A stretch of DNA of 64,000 nt from Lineus longissimus (lineage: Eukaryota > Nemertea > Pilidiophora > Heteronemertea > Lineidae), in NCBI RefSeq assembly GCF_910592395.1, contig NC_088312.1, positions 10,228,001 to 10,292,000 on the forward strand. Reading direction: 5' to 3'. A program made the translations under genes and the position numbers. Below the pieces are notes generated by a model, which saw only the letters and a list, made by a program, of their open reading frames with translations, was not told the origin of the DNA and made no database searches. Numbering within the stretch: position 1 is the stretch's first letter; every line of letters begins with the position of its first letter. Positions 46,801-57,793 of this stretch are shown one piece after another.

Positions 46801-47069
46801 GTTATGAATCTACTTACTTAATATTAATTTTCTTGAATATTTCAGATGGTGTTCGACCTCATGGTAACCAAAAGACTTACAGTTACTCATATGGAAATAA
46901 TACAAATACCTCATCTCCTAATACGGGGAGTACGCCTAATTTAAAAAATGGACGTAATGAGGCAACAATAGGCAAAAACAGTGTACGGACTAATAGTCTT
47001 GGTTCTATGAACAGTGATCCTTTTGGGAATACCACACGAAACGGAACGGGTGCTTCGCGTTATTTCTAA
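40849..47069 (+). CDS. Small spliced gene of unknown function, gene model
   Basis: Exons 40849-40879, 44215-44319, 45469-45618, 45996-46040 and 46846-47069 join in one frame: 555 nt, 184 residues. Every internal junction is phase 1, so any internal exon can be skipped. The protein is hydrophilic and probably disordered. It has an acidic/basic start (KSKREEEDDWDF), a middle with ALSQVWSIKKN, and an Asn/Ser/Gly-rich C-terminal third. There is no signal peptide, membrane segment or familiar domain, and I do not recognise the family. The first exon is the weakest part. A rival first exon is at 42406-42421. Confidence 0.65.
41888..41969. repeat. TACAGTAGAACCTC MITE, 3' half (copy 4)
   Basis: Only the right half is present: ctaatcaggatacctctcta through gagaggttctactata. 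It is truncated on the left. Confidence 0.8.
42406..42421 (+). CDS. Gene 3 alternative start exon candidate
   Basis: atggcttttgatggtg is followed by a strong gtaagt donor. It encodes MAFDG and exits in phase 1, matching the exon at 44215. It is short, so chance is a real alternative. Confidence 0.35.
44215..44319 (+). CDS. Gene 3 exon 2
   Basis: Acceptor tctgtcatttcag, donor caag|gtatta, phase 1 to 1. It encodes GTKKFLYTGPNKSKREEEDD and WDFSSCKKTSTPNQ. All three frames are open, and this frame is chosen because its phases chain with both neighbours. Confidence 0.65.
44975..45334. repeat. 45-bp minisatellite, 8 copies
   Basis: Exactly eight 45-bp units (360 bp) start gttgatgtgtttcacactgc. 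The copies differ by a few substitutions. The period is a multiple of 3, so both strands show long false ORFs (15-residue periods). It lies in an intron of gene 3. Confidence 0.98.
45469..45618 (+). CDS. Gene 3 exon 3
   Basis: Acceptor tattcttcttcag, donor aaag|gtgaga, phase 1 to 1, 150 nt. It encodes DFDFALSQVWSIKKNVTIDT and NLNVGKSYYSRYGNLK. Confidence 0.75.
45996..46040 (+). CDS. Gene 3 exon 4 (45 nt)
   Basis: Acceptor gttttttccag, donor caag|gttggt, phase 1 to 1. It encodes DNDAKNSSGQGRLNQ. It is a natural candidate for skipping. Confidence 0.65.
46846..47069 (+). CDS. Gene 3 last exon
   Basis: Acceptor cttgaatatttcag, entry phase 1, stop taa at 47067-47069. It encodes an Asn/Ser/Thr/Gly-rich tail (KTYSYSYGNNTNTSSPNTGS to GTGASRYF). 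Confidence 0.72.
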
Positions 47070-47575
47070 AAACTAAGGAGATGTACATGTATAGGAAGAA
47101 ACAATGAGTTTGCAGTGTCGTCCGTGGGAAACCCTCACAACTATTCGGGTTTCGGAAAGCATTCTTATAATGCAGCAGGTGCTGTGATTGGTGATCTGTC
47201 GTCATTTGTGTGTTCAATTAAAAATCTCAAAACCAGCAATTTCTTTGTTACCATGTCTGGTACTTTAAAGGTCCTTCTAGGTGCCCGAAAAACGAAGCAG
47301 GGTTTTTGTTTTGGTGAGGGAAGTTTCATAATTAGGTAAAAAAACATGACATTGATTGATTGGAACTGTGCTGTCCGTTGTCCGTAAGCTAGTCCATGTC
47401 GCGCTTGATATACTCTACCTCTACAGTAATATGTGACTGGAGTCTTTAAAGTTGTAATCATGTACTACCTGCAGTGTTGGCGACTTAAATAACCCGTTGA
47501 ATAGCCAACAACCTTGTCTAATTGTAGGTCTTAGTCATTCCATTGTATGACTTTCTGTGTTGATGCTCCCTTATC

Positions 47576-47649
47576 AATAAATTGTAAGATATTGTACAGA
47601 GAATTGAAGAGAAGTCCATATCATTTATAGTAGTTATGTTGTAATAAAT
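47576..47649 (+). terminator. Polyadenylation signals of gene 3
   Basis: AATAAA occurs near 47577 and again in gtaataaataag near 47644, about 510-580 bp after the stop. Confidence 0.55.
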
Positions 47650-47690
47650 AAGATACAAATAGTGGTGTGGTCAGTATTGTTTTTACTCAG

Positions 47691-48425
47691 GATTTTAGCA
47701 AATAGCTATTCGAGTGGTGTCCGTCCTTCCATCCATCCATCCTTCCATCCACCCGTGGACACCTTTTGGCATTTTGTAACCATAAGACCTAGGCACTTCA
47801 AATCTGGCCGACAGGAACAGCCCATGATATGCTGCTGACAGGAAATTTAGCGCGTTTCGATTTAAATTCTTCTCAAAATGCAAAAGGCGTAAATTACAAA
47901 GACATTTTTTGTCACTTTTTTCTAATAGATAGAGGCTTGAAATAAAGTTTAGGAAGTCTGTTTGCAAATAGGTTTTTGATATAAATTTGATATGTTTTGA
48001 TTGATGCTTACAGTTGGCGTTACTGAGAAAAGATCTGTGTTAACCTAGTTTTAACTTGATTTGAATTTCCCGCTTTTTTTTACTCCGAAGGTTGTGGGTT
48101 CGATCCTACCTCGGGACAATTTTTTTTTTTTTCTTTCCTTAACTTGTATATTACAATTTCTTTTTCTTTCTTTAATTTGTCAGCCAGGTTTTCGATTTGA
48201 CCTGCTCTTCATGGTCATAGGGCTCAAGCTCTTAAATTTCACTATGAGTAGCACGTTTTGTCATTATTTGTCCAAGAGTGTTTTTTCTATGGTATTTAGG
48301 CGTGATATAGGCACATCAATATTTTTTTTAAATTGAGGTTGAAAGAAACCTGCCAGGTGCTTTCCATGTTTCGTACATTGCAACCATGCATTTCAGCTGA
48401 GCGCCAGACCCTTGGGCCTCTTGTT
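47691..48425. repeat. Second copy of the ttttagc...gggcctcttgtt element
   Basis: The head gattttagc..agctattcg, with gtgtccgtcc and a (ccat)n-like run, and the tail agctgagcgccagacccttg with ggcctcttgtt, match the ends of the 13817-17610 island. Inside, gtgggttcgatcctacc (48091-48107) is a tRNA-type B box next to a T-run, probably a SINE scrap. Confidence 0.6.
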
Positions 48426-48429
48426 CTCT

Positions 48430-49325
48430 ACCCCTTCAATTCAAGAGCGTTTCGGCGAAAACCATCAAGACATCACTGAAAAATGGAGAAGGTATGATTT
48501 ATCGCCAGGTGGGAAAGGAATCTTCTGGGACTCCCTGAGCAGCCCATTGCGTCGTCCTAATTTGGTTACCTTTGGGCGAGGAATGAGGCCGGTCCACTGC
48601 CTCCGGAGTGCACCTGAATTATTCCGACCACTTACAACCCATTGCCTTTGATATCCCACAGTATCGGAGTTGAAATTCGGGACGGCTATTGACCGATTTT
48701 ACAGTATACAACTAACTGGTGTAATATACCTGCGCGAGGTGGTCCTATATTATAATATCATTTGAAGCATTATTTATAGCTGCCATGCGCATCACAGGGG
48801 CCGGGTGCACCATTTAATTTTCCCACCTGTTGCCTACAAAGGCATCTGTGTCGGCTACAGACTCAGACTCGACTCTGAGACAGCAAATATATAGTCATGA
48901 AGAAGACCAGCACCGCCCTTGGTTGGGGAGTGTTAAGACCGGCCTGTCCTGTCCCGGTGCCCGGCCCGCTACAGGAGCGGATCGGATAGGAGCCTATTTA
49001 ATTTGAACCATCTTGACCCACACTGATTGACACTGCTCAGTTTCCAGGCGGCAAAAGCGCTGGAAGCTATTTGGATGGACTGGCACAATGTGTCCTCACA
49101 TGAGAGTCTTTGCATGTCGTTTAAAGAACCTCACCCATCCTTGCACCAGTTTCTTTCTTCAATATACTCCGCCTCTCGATAATTTGTATGTGACGATCGA
49201 AGGGTTAAAAAGCCTGATCTCAGGATGGACCTCACCAAGGCCTTGAGTCATGGTATAAACTAGCGTCTTGCTCCAGGTCACAAGCTAGCCGAAACCACGC
49301 TGTGCTTGCCTGCATATATATCAAC
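48430..49325. other. No gene recognised
   Basis: No exon or repeat family was recognised. The region is moderately GC-rich near 48780-48980, with no convincing promoter or ORF. Confidence 0.4.
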
Positions 49326-49329
49326 AGCA

Positions 49330-49800
49330 AAAAGCGTCCTCGGGTCCTCAGGATTGAACGACATCACAAAATCGAAACACCGTACGCATCTGTTGATATT
49401 CGTACGGGAGAAAAACCCTTTATCATGTTTACAGCGCAACCAGTGTCGTAGACGGATGTTTTGTTTTCGGTACATAAAGTGGCTTACCACATGGGAAATA
49501 TTTGTTTGTTCTAATCCAGTTGTTTTGGTTATCGTGCGACACATACATAAATGTATCCGTACGGGAGAAAGACAGTTTTAATACGCCGCTACCAGTCGCT
49601 CTTGAGAGCGCCAGCGTCACGAAGTTTCTCGGAACCAAAGGTACCATGGATCAATACTGGACAGAAAACATTTCAGATTACCTGGTGCTTTTTGTGCAAT
49701 GTCATCGGGTAAATAAACACGATTGTATTCATACTGGAGAAAGACCATTTACCGGTGACCGCCGGGCTTTACGACGGCAGTCATTATTTTCGGCATGAAG
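49330..49800 (+). pseudogene. Decayed C2H2 zinc-finger gene fragment
   Basis: Three inter-finger linkers survive in shifting frames: acgggagaaaaaccc (TGEKP) near 49407, TGERQF near 49562 and HTGERPF near 49735. One near-complete finger reads FVCSNP..HIHKCIRTGERQ before the second linker. Spacings of about 155-175 bp fit two 28-residue fingers each with small indels. Stops and frameshifts break every frame. It resembles a relic of a poly-zinc-finger transcription-factor gene, cut at both ends. Confidence 0.7.
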
Positions 49801-50271
49801 TTTTACTGCGGTCGGTGGGTTTTTGTGTTCTGGTCGTTATAGGCCTATTTGAATCTTCCCGCTTTCCTAGGAGGCCCTTGTTTGGCGAATTTGTAGGCCC
49901 TCAGCCTCAGTTTGAGGCAGAAAAAAATGTCGGCTCCCATTTACAAGTATGGACTACTCTCCCGATATTTCAATAATGTGCTTTTATTCCGGTAAGATAA
50001 TATCTGAAAGTCGCTTCTATCGATAGAGTGTGAAGTAAAGTTCTCGAAGGCTCGATGGCTCTTTGTAGTCAGATGGGTTTTGGTGACATGGGCCTATTTC
50101 GCTGTGGGCTCGGCAAATGGAGGCCTCGAAGTGTAGAAAGTTCTCGAGCAGCCCATCTGCTTGTGGAAATACAGTAACGTTTTTCACTTGTAGGAGTTTC
50201 CTGTAATATCGCTCTCTGGTTAGGTTCAAGATGGCAGCACAGGGAGGCCTTATTCTATCTACCCAGTATCC

Positions 50272-50350
50272 ATGTAACATGTAGATATCATGTAACATGT
50301 AGATATCATGTAACATGTAGATATCATGTAACATGTAGATATCATGTAAC
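50272..50350. repeat. 18-bp minisatellite (catgtaacatgtagatat)n
   Basis: Just over four copies. The unit contains the palindromes catg and gatatc. The minus-strand frame reads YMLHDI repeatedly and is not a gene. Confidence 0.97.
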
Positions 50351-50519
50351 AGATAGTTTGCCAAAAAAATTCGGCCATTTTCTGGTGCCCCTTTCACAGG
50401 CAAGTTCATTTGACCATGTCTCGAAGTAAGAATATACCAACTTAATATTCAGGCATATCCTTTTTTCCAGGGGATGGTTGGAGAAGACGTGAATTTTTTT
50501 TCAGGAAGATATAATACAC

Positions 50520-50770
50520 ACCCTGCGAAAAAAACATTCGGCCATTTTGAAACGACCCTTTTCACAGGCAACGTTTGTTTACCATGGAATAAAAGTAAAA
50601 ATATACAAGCTTATTCAAGCAATTTACTTGAAGTTGTCCATGCCTTTTAATGTTCATAATATTTTGAATGCCTTTGGTGATGATTTGATTTTAAACTTGA
50701 CTTTTATGTCACGGTGAACTTACGCTGCCTGTGAAAGGAAATTTTCAAAATGGCCGAAATTTATTTTTAA
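50520..50770. repeat. Foldback MITE, attcggccattttgaaa family, copy 1
   Basis: The left arm (attcggccattttgaaa.. cttttcacaggcaacg) is the inverse of the right arm (cgctgcctgtgaaagg.. ttttcaaaatggccgaaat) over ~60 bp. A solo left arm is at 50362-50440 and a diverged copy at 60742-60965. Confidence 0.85.
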
Positions 50771-50821
50771 CTTAGGGAAAAAATAATAGCGCACAAGGTA
50801 CGGCATAAATATCGAACTACC

Positions 50822-51117
50822 CATCTTCAAGTTATGGCAGGTACAAAATTCAAACATTCCAGGTGGTGCAGGAAAAACAAACTGATGATGTACATTGTGC
50901 CACACTGAAATAAAGTTTTTTATAGTTTCATGCCTATAGTTTAAAATTGTGCATCAACATGTACACTAAAAGCGCATACCTGTGAAAAGGTAATTAGAAT
51001 ACGAGCATGAAACTATGAAAACTTTATTTCAGTACAGCACAATGTACATCATCAATTTGTTCTTCCTGCACCACCTGGCATGTTTGGATTACATGCTGCT
51101 ATAACTTTAAGATGAGT
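50822..51117. repeat. Large inverted repeat (arms ~110 bp)
   Basis: 50822-50932 and 51005-51117 are near-perfect reverse complements, sharing gatgatgtacattgtg, actgaaataaagtttt and ccaggtggtgcagga. The loop is ~72 bp. The arms are similar enough to extrude as a hairpin or form dsRNA if transcribed. Confidence 0.9.
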
Positions 51118-51222
51118 ACATGTAGTTTGATTTTTACGCGGTTTCTTACATGCATGTTAGCCTATTATTTATACTCCAAGTTACAATTTTAATAAAAGTG
51201 TTTCAGGTCACCTCTATATGGT

Positions 51223-51649
51223 GGCTGGGAAAGGACATCACATAATTGATTTTTTTTCCACATGAAGTTGTATTTTTCAACATGAAAATTTGTTTTCAAG
51301 AAATATCTTGTGCGCTCGAGATACTTATCTCGATCGCGATATTTATCTTGCTCGCGATATTTATCCTGATCGCAATATTTATCTTGTTCGCGATATTTAT
51401 CCCAATTGCGATATTTATCTTGTTCGCGATATTTATCCTGATCGCGGTATTTATCTCGATCGCGATATTTATCTCGATCGCGATATTTATCCCGATTGCG
51501 ATATTTATCTCAATCGCGATATTTATCTCGATCGTGATATTTCTTGAAAAAAAAATTTTATCTCGAGATATATTTCTTGAAAAAAATTTTCATGTTGAAA
51601 AAAAAATTTTTATGTTGAAAAAAAAATTATGTGATATCCTTTCCCAGCC
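51223..51649. repeat. Inverted-repeat element enclosing an 18-bp minisatellite
   Basis: The ends ggctgggaaaggacatcaca and gtgatatcctttcccagcc are inverse, followed inward by poly-T/poly-A and caacatgaaaatt motifs. The centre (about 51320-51545) is some 12-13 copies of an 18-bp unit, consensus atttatctcgatcgcgat, built around the palindrome cgatcg. The long + frame rich in Ile/Phe is a by-product. Confidence 0.9.
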
Positions 51650-51955
51650 GTCGTACCTTTCACTCAAGGTCTGTTTGAAATGGACCTACAAGCCTCTGAT
51701 AGTATCCAGCCCATGTCACATTGAGTTCATATCAACCACTGCACATTAGATGGAATGTTTACCTAGTGGAGACAATTTTTTTTCAGGATATAAGTGCAGG
51801 AATTGATTGCACCTTACTGTTCGTACTTCGTTGTTCGAATGGATTGCGAAACCTGCCTAATATCTATCAACGCGGGTGACATGAGTTGCCCCTTTCCGCA
51901 AGCTTATGAATTGTTTTCTGTAAATTTCTAACTGTCTGCATGCTTTATTTTCCAG

Positions 51956-51992
51956 GTACAATAGAAAAAGCAGTTGACAACACACCGAACTA
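51956..51992 (+). CDS. Candidate alternative last exon of gene 3
   Basis: A good acceptor (tgctttattttccag) is followed, in phase 1, by TIEKAVDNTPN and a stop (51990-51992). The phase fits any gene 3 exon. A transcript using it would run through the 82-bp and 41-bp arrays to AATAAA at 54881. Confidence 0.35.
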
Positions 51993-52017
51993 AAGGCCAA
52001 CACTCAGTACCAACACT

Positions 52018-52698
52018 ATGACTGACTGGTTATTCGAGGATGTTGACATTATTTGGAATGAACCAACCCTGCTGATATCCGGTTGGAGGGGAGGAGGATA
52101 TGACTGACTGGTTATTCGAGGATGTTGACATTATTTGGAATGAACCAACCCTGCTGATATCCGGTTGGAGGGGAGGAGGATATGACTGACTGGTTATTCG
52201 AGGATGTTGACATTATTTGGAATGAACCAACCCTGCTGATATCCGGTGGGAGGGGAGGAGGATATGACTGACTGGTTATTCAAGGATGTTGACATTATTT
52301 GGAATGAACCAACCCTGCTGATATCCGGTGGAAGGGGAGGAGGATAAGACTGACTGGTTATCCGAGGATGTTGACATTATTTGGAATGAACCAACCCTGC
52401 TGATATCCGGTGGGAGGGGAGGAGGATAAGACTGACTGGTTATTCGAGGATGTTGACATTATTTGGAATGAACCAACCTGCTGATATCAGGTAGGAGGGG
52501 AGGAGGATAAGACTGACTGGTTATCCGAGGATGTTGACATTATTTGGAATGAACCAACCCTGCTGATATCCGGTAGGAGGGGAGGAGGATAAGACTGACT
52601 GGTTATTCGAGGATGTTGACATTATTTGAAATGAACCAACCCTGCTGATATCCGGTGGGAGGGGAGGGGGTTAAGACTGACTGGTTATTCGAGGATGT
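52018..52698. repeat. 82-bp tandem array
   Basis: About 8.3 copies of a unit starting atgactgactggttattcga and ending in gaggggaggaggat. Divergence is low (ttgg/tggg/tagg variants), so it is young. Confidence 0.97.
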
Positions 52699-53039
52699 GC
52701 ACCTGTGTGTACATTTCTCCCATATTGCGTTCCTGTTAGATGCTGGTGCTGGCTGCCAGCGATGGAAAAACCACTTTGATGTCTGGACATAAAGGTCCCT
52801 TACCTGTCTTGAGCCATTGATATCAAAGGCAATGATATGGTTAGTTTACTTTTAAATGTGTCTCAACGATTCGCCCTCTTAGAATGACCATAAAGGTCAA
52901 TCTTCACTCTCACGTTTTGGCATTTGATGAATGATTTCGGCCACCAATGCATGGACTTTGGAAGATAGTTCTAGCTCAACTCTTTTGAACACCAATGATG
53001 CATGTGACCAAAGCAATGTATATCACTACAGTAGTGATG

Positions 53040-54710
53040 GACCTGTTAGCTTAATCTTGGATCGTGATATCAGTCATTGGGTTTTTGGTTTTTATAGCAA
53101 TGCTCCTTATTCTCTCGATGGGTTCATGGTTTCTATAGCCATGCACCTTGATTTGTCGACGAGTCCTTGGTTTTCATAGCCTTGATCTGTCAATGACTTC
53201 TTTATTTTCTCCAAAGGATGCACCTTTATCTGTCAATGGGTTGATGGTTTCTATAGCCATACACCTTAATCTGTCAATAGGTTCTTGGTTTCTATAGCCA
53301 TGTACCTTGATCAATGGGTCAATGGGTTGATGGTTTCTATAGCCAATCACCTTGATCTTTCAATGGGTTCTTGGTTTCTATAGCCATGCACCTTGATCTG
53401 TCAATGGGTTGATGGTTTCTATAGCCATACACCTTGATCTGTCAATGGGTTCTTGGTTTCTATAGCCATACACCTTGATCTGTCAATGGGTTATTGGTTT
53501 CTATAGCCATACACCTTGATCTGTCAATGGGTTCTTGGTTTCTATAGCCATGCACCTTGATCTGTCAATGGGTTGATGGTTTCTATAGCCATACACCTTG
53601 ATCTGTCTATGGATTCTTGGTTTCTATAGCCATACACCTTGATCTGTCAATGGGTTCTTGGTTTCTATTGCCATACACCTTGATCTGTCAATGGGTTATT
53701 GGTTTCTATAGCCATACACATTGATCTGTCAATGGATTCTTGGTTTCTATAGCCATACACCTTGATCTGTCAATGGATTCTTGGTTTCTATAGCCATACA
53801 CCTTGATCTGTCAATGGGTTCTTGATTTCTATAGCCATACACCTTGATCCGTCAATGGATTCTTGTTTTCTATAGCCATACACCTTGATCTGTCAATGGG
53901 TTCTTGATTTCTATAGCCATGCACCTTGATCTTTCCATGGGTTCTTGGTTTCTATAGCCATGCACCTTGATCTGTCCATGGGTTCTTGGTTTCTATAGCC
54001 ATGCACCTTGATCTGTCCATGGGTTCTTGGTTTCTATAGCCATGCACCTTGATATGTCCATGGGTTCTTGGATTCTATAGCCATACATATTGATATGGCC
54101 ATGGGTTCTTGGTTTCTATAGCCATGCACCTTGATCTGTCAATGGGTTCTTGATTTCTATAGCCATGCACCTTGATCTGTCAATGGGTTCTTGGTTTCTA
54201 TAGCCATGCACCTTGATCTTTCCATGGGTTCTTGGTTTCTATAGCCATGCACCTTGATCTGTCCATGGGTTCTTGGTTTCTATAGCCATGCACCTTGATC
54301 TGTCCATGGGTTCTTGGTTTCTATAGCCATGCACCTTGATATGTCCATGGGTTCTTGGATTCTATAGCCATACACATTGATATGGCCATGGGTTCTTGAT
54401 TTCTATAGCCATACACCTTGATTTGTCAATGGGTTCTTGGTTTCTATAGCCATGCACCTTGATCTGTCAATGGGTTGATGGTTTCTATAGCCATACACCT
54501 TGATATGTCAATGGATTCTTGGTTTCTATAGCCATACACCTTGATCTGTCAATGGGTTCTTGGTTTCTATAGCCATACACCTTGATCTGTCAATGGGTTC
54601 TTGGTTTCTATAGCCATGCACCTTGATCTGTCAATGGATTCTTGGTTTCTATAGCCATGCACCTTGATCTGTCAATGGGTTCTTGGTTTCTATAGCCATG
54701 CGCCTTGAAC
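53040..54710. repeat. 41-bp minisatellite with higher-order structure
   Basis: About 40 units of 41 bp built on ggtttctatagccatacacc and ttgatctgtcaatgggttct. The first units, before about 53200, are diverged. A seven-unit block with variants ctttccatgg, ctgtccatgg, atgtccatgg and atggccatgg occurs at 53931 and again 287 bp (7 x 41) later at 54218, showing block duplication. Confidence 0.97.
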
Positions 54711-54880
54711 ATGCAGCCAAAGGAGAGTGATTGACCAGTACTTTCATCACACCCCAGCATCTCACGAAATCGTCCAGTTTCTCCATCCATTCGATACGGC
54801 AGCCTCGAACTCTTCATCTTCGAACTCTTCGCTTTCTTACAAACTTTATATCCTCTGTATATATTTGAATGATCAACATC

Positions 54881-54886
54881 AATAAA
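54881..54886 (+). terminator. Possible polyadenylation signal
   Basis: AATAAA just past the 41-bp array. It is the first good signal downstream of the candidate exon at 51956. Confidence 0.3.
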
Positions 54887-55229
54887 CTAATTACTAATCA
54901 CCTTTGTGTCTTCAATGAACCCTCTTAGGGGGGTTTAAAGTCATGCCATCAAACAAAGTGCATGACAACCCCCCTAACAATCTCTTTATCATCAAAAAGT
55001 TACGGAGCGAATCCACGCAAAAATTTTTTTTGCACATCCCAAACACTTTTATACAGAACCCACGACAAAAAAAAATCCTGTCCACATCCTACACTACCTC
55101 TATTGTCCATGACCCATCGTACATTTGAAACCACACGCTCGACGACAAACCCTATATTCATATCCCATCCGATAATAGACTGCCTCGATTGTCCATGACC
55201 CATCGTATCGTACATATGAAAACAACAAT

Positions 55230-56300
55230 GAACTCTCATTAATATTTGTTTATTGATCAATCCTAATTAATTACATAACACTAGCCATTCAGTCAGTAAA
55301 CATCGATTGCATGAAAACAATTCCTTTGATTATTACCCGAGGGGTAATCAAGAAAGAACAATTGATTTGTTAATTAGCCATTGAGTCAGCACTAATGGCG
55401 ATGGATTACATCAAGACAATTGATGAAATCATTACCCATGCAGTCCAGACGAGGGGTAACCTAATCAAGAAAGAACAATTTATTTGTTAATTGGCCATTG
55501 AGTCAGGACTAATGGATGGCGATTAAAGACAATTGATGGAACAATTCGTTCGATCATTACCCATGTGGTCAAGACGAGGGGTAACCTGATCAAGAAAGAA
55601 CAATTTATTTGTTAATTAGCCATTGAGTCAGCACTAATTGCCATTAACTAATGGATGGCGATTAAAGACAATTGATGGAACAATTCGTTCGATCATTACC
55701 CATGTGGTCAAGACGAGGGGTAACCTGATCAAGAAAGAACAATTTATTTGTTAATTAGCCATTGAGTCAGCACTAATTGCCATTAAAGATCGACTGCATG
55801 AAGACAATTGATGGAACAATTCGTTTGAATTAGCCATTGAGTCAGGACTAATGGCGATTAAAGATCCGACTGCATGATGACAATTGATGAAATATTTCGT
55901 TTGATTATTACCCATGCGGTAAAAGAACAAAGCAGATAAAACAATTTATTTGTTCTGATGCAGTCAGGACTTGGGTTAAAAGATCGATTGCATATCAAAC
56001 CTAATCAAGAAAGAACAATTTATTTGTTAATTAGCCATTGAGTCAGGACTGATGGCGTTTAAAGATCGACTGCATGAAGCTAATCAACAAACGACAATTG
56101 GTGAATTTGTTCTGATGCAGTCAGGACTTGGGTTAGAAGATCGATTGCATATCAAACCTAATCAACAAAGAACAATTCATGAAACAATTTTGTTTATTAG
56201 CCTAGCCTATTTCATTAACATCAGCAAAGAAAATGATGAAACATATTGTTTGTTCGTCATAATGATTGCATATCAAGCCATTCAGCAAAGAAAGTCAAAA
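55230..56300. repeat. ~120-140-bp tandem array
   Basis: Units share aagaaagaacaatttatttg, attagccattgagtcagcac and gacaattgatgg..attaccc. They are spaced 117, 124 and 140 bp in the first part (55351, 55468, 55592, 55732), then become rearranged and truncated toward 56300. Confidence 0.92.
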
Positions 56301-56879
56301 CAGTTTTTACAGCGTGGTGTACCAACGTAGACACCACATCATCTTCTCATCAAATAGACTGTCCACTGTCCACTCACTATAAAGACACATCCTCCTATCA
56401 GGCTATCGATTCAAAAACTGGTGCCAAGATGCAAGTCCGGACATAGGTCCTCGTCTGTAATCCGTCACACTCGATCGAACTCATCGGACATCTCGCTGAA
56501 ATGAGGCGAAAATTTATATCATTAGTCATCCGCAGAGAAAAACGGGGGGGGGGGTGTAGTTTAAAGTTAAATGCAGCTAGGGTCTACATGTATATACAGG
56601 AAGTTCTCAAAATCCAACTCTAGGCCCTCAAAGGGTAAATATCAGAAGATTCGGGTGCTTGAAGTAAGTCGGAACCATTCCCCTTTGGACTTCTTCAAAA
56701 TGTTTCACAGGAAAATCATTTAACTTCCTGTATGTGTAAAGACGGAATAAACGGTTGCATAGAATTTTACTTCCCCTTACATGACCAAGGGCCTAGCATG
56801 ATGTCATGTATTCAAATCTATGCATAAGAACCAAGGTTGTCATTTGAGTCAACAAAGGAGGATGCAGTTCAATTCAATC

Positions 56880-57475
56880 AGAACTATTGTGTCTCCCAGC
56901 CAACATGAATAACACACGTAACAATTTATTTCAATAGGCCAATGCAAGTCTCATTGGCTTGATGACGTATGAATATTGTCCAAGATTCAGTCGGAAAAAC
57001 ATACCCCTATCTTTCGGAGCGCGTTGTGGCCTAGTGGTTAGGGCGGACGATTTATGGAGGTTTTTTTCTCCACAAGTCGCGAGTTCGAATCCCATACGCG
57101 GTTTGCAATAAAAGCGTCAGGCATTTTACATTTTTTTATTTTTTGCTGAATAAAAACGCCAGGTATTTTCAAAAAAAGATTTGGGTTAACGAAATATACA
57201 TTGTAGTTTCTAAAAAAGGTTTACTGACCATAGGCACCAACATTTTGGCTGCAACTTGAAATTCTAAAGCTAATAATTACTCAAAACGATGCCAATTTCA
57301 AGGGTGGAAGTCAGTTCTTTGTTCAACAGAGAACACACTCCCATCCCTTGGAAATCACATCATTTTAAAAAAGTTCTGATTGCTTTAGGATTTCAAGTTC
57401 TAGTCAAAATGACAGTGCCTTTGGTCAACCCTTAAAAGTAATTTTGGAGAAAACAAAAAGTACGTGGAGCTATTC
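56880..57475 (+). repeat. Tandem-spaced duplication, copy 1 (tRNA-like head plus foldback)
   Basis: It contains a tRNA-like segment at 57020-57100 (A box gtggcctagtggttaggg, B box gagttcgaatccc) and then a palindromic element at 57216-57430, whose halves pair around aacttgaaat..ctaaagc. Nearly the same order recurs at 58262-58862. Confidence 0.85.
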
Positions 57476-57620
57476 ACATACAGCAGAGTGATATAAATAT
57501 TGGTTCAATCTGCTAGTATCATTGGACACAAAGTACCCAAACATTTTAAAACATGAAAGGGACGGCTCGCTTGATTAAGTCGACACAATATTTTACTCAC
57601 AATGTAAGTCAATAGCACAA

Positions 57621-57793
57621 GGTATCCATTCTCCTCGGGAGCTACAGCCACTGTGAACACGGCAGTGGCATCCATTCTCCTCGGGAGCTACTGTGAACAC
57701 GACAGTGGCATCCATTCTCCTCCGGAGCTACAGCTACTGTGAACACGACAATGGCATCCATTCTCCTCCGGAGCTACTGTGAACACGACAGTG
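57621..57793. repeat. Alternating 48/42-bp tandem repeat
   Basis: Four units of ggcatccattctcctc..gagctac..tgtgaacacgacagt. Units 1 and 3 carry an extra cagcya, giving a 90-bp dimer repeated twice. Confidence 0.92.

Noticed and set aside
51246-51749. 167-residue + strand ORF rich in Ile and Phe
   Set aside because: It is the translation of the 18-bp minisatellite and flanking poly-T/poly-A of an inverted-repeat element.
57020-57100. tRNA gene (and the copy at 58390-58470)
   Set aside because: A and B boxes are present, but the T-arm does not pair well, the anticodon region is T-rich and unusually long, and the copies are embedded in a repeated module. They are better read as tRNA-derived repeat heads.
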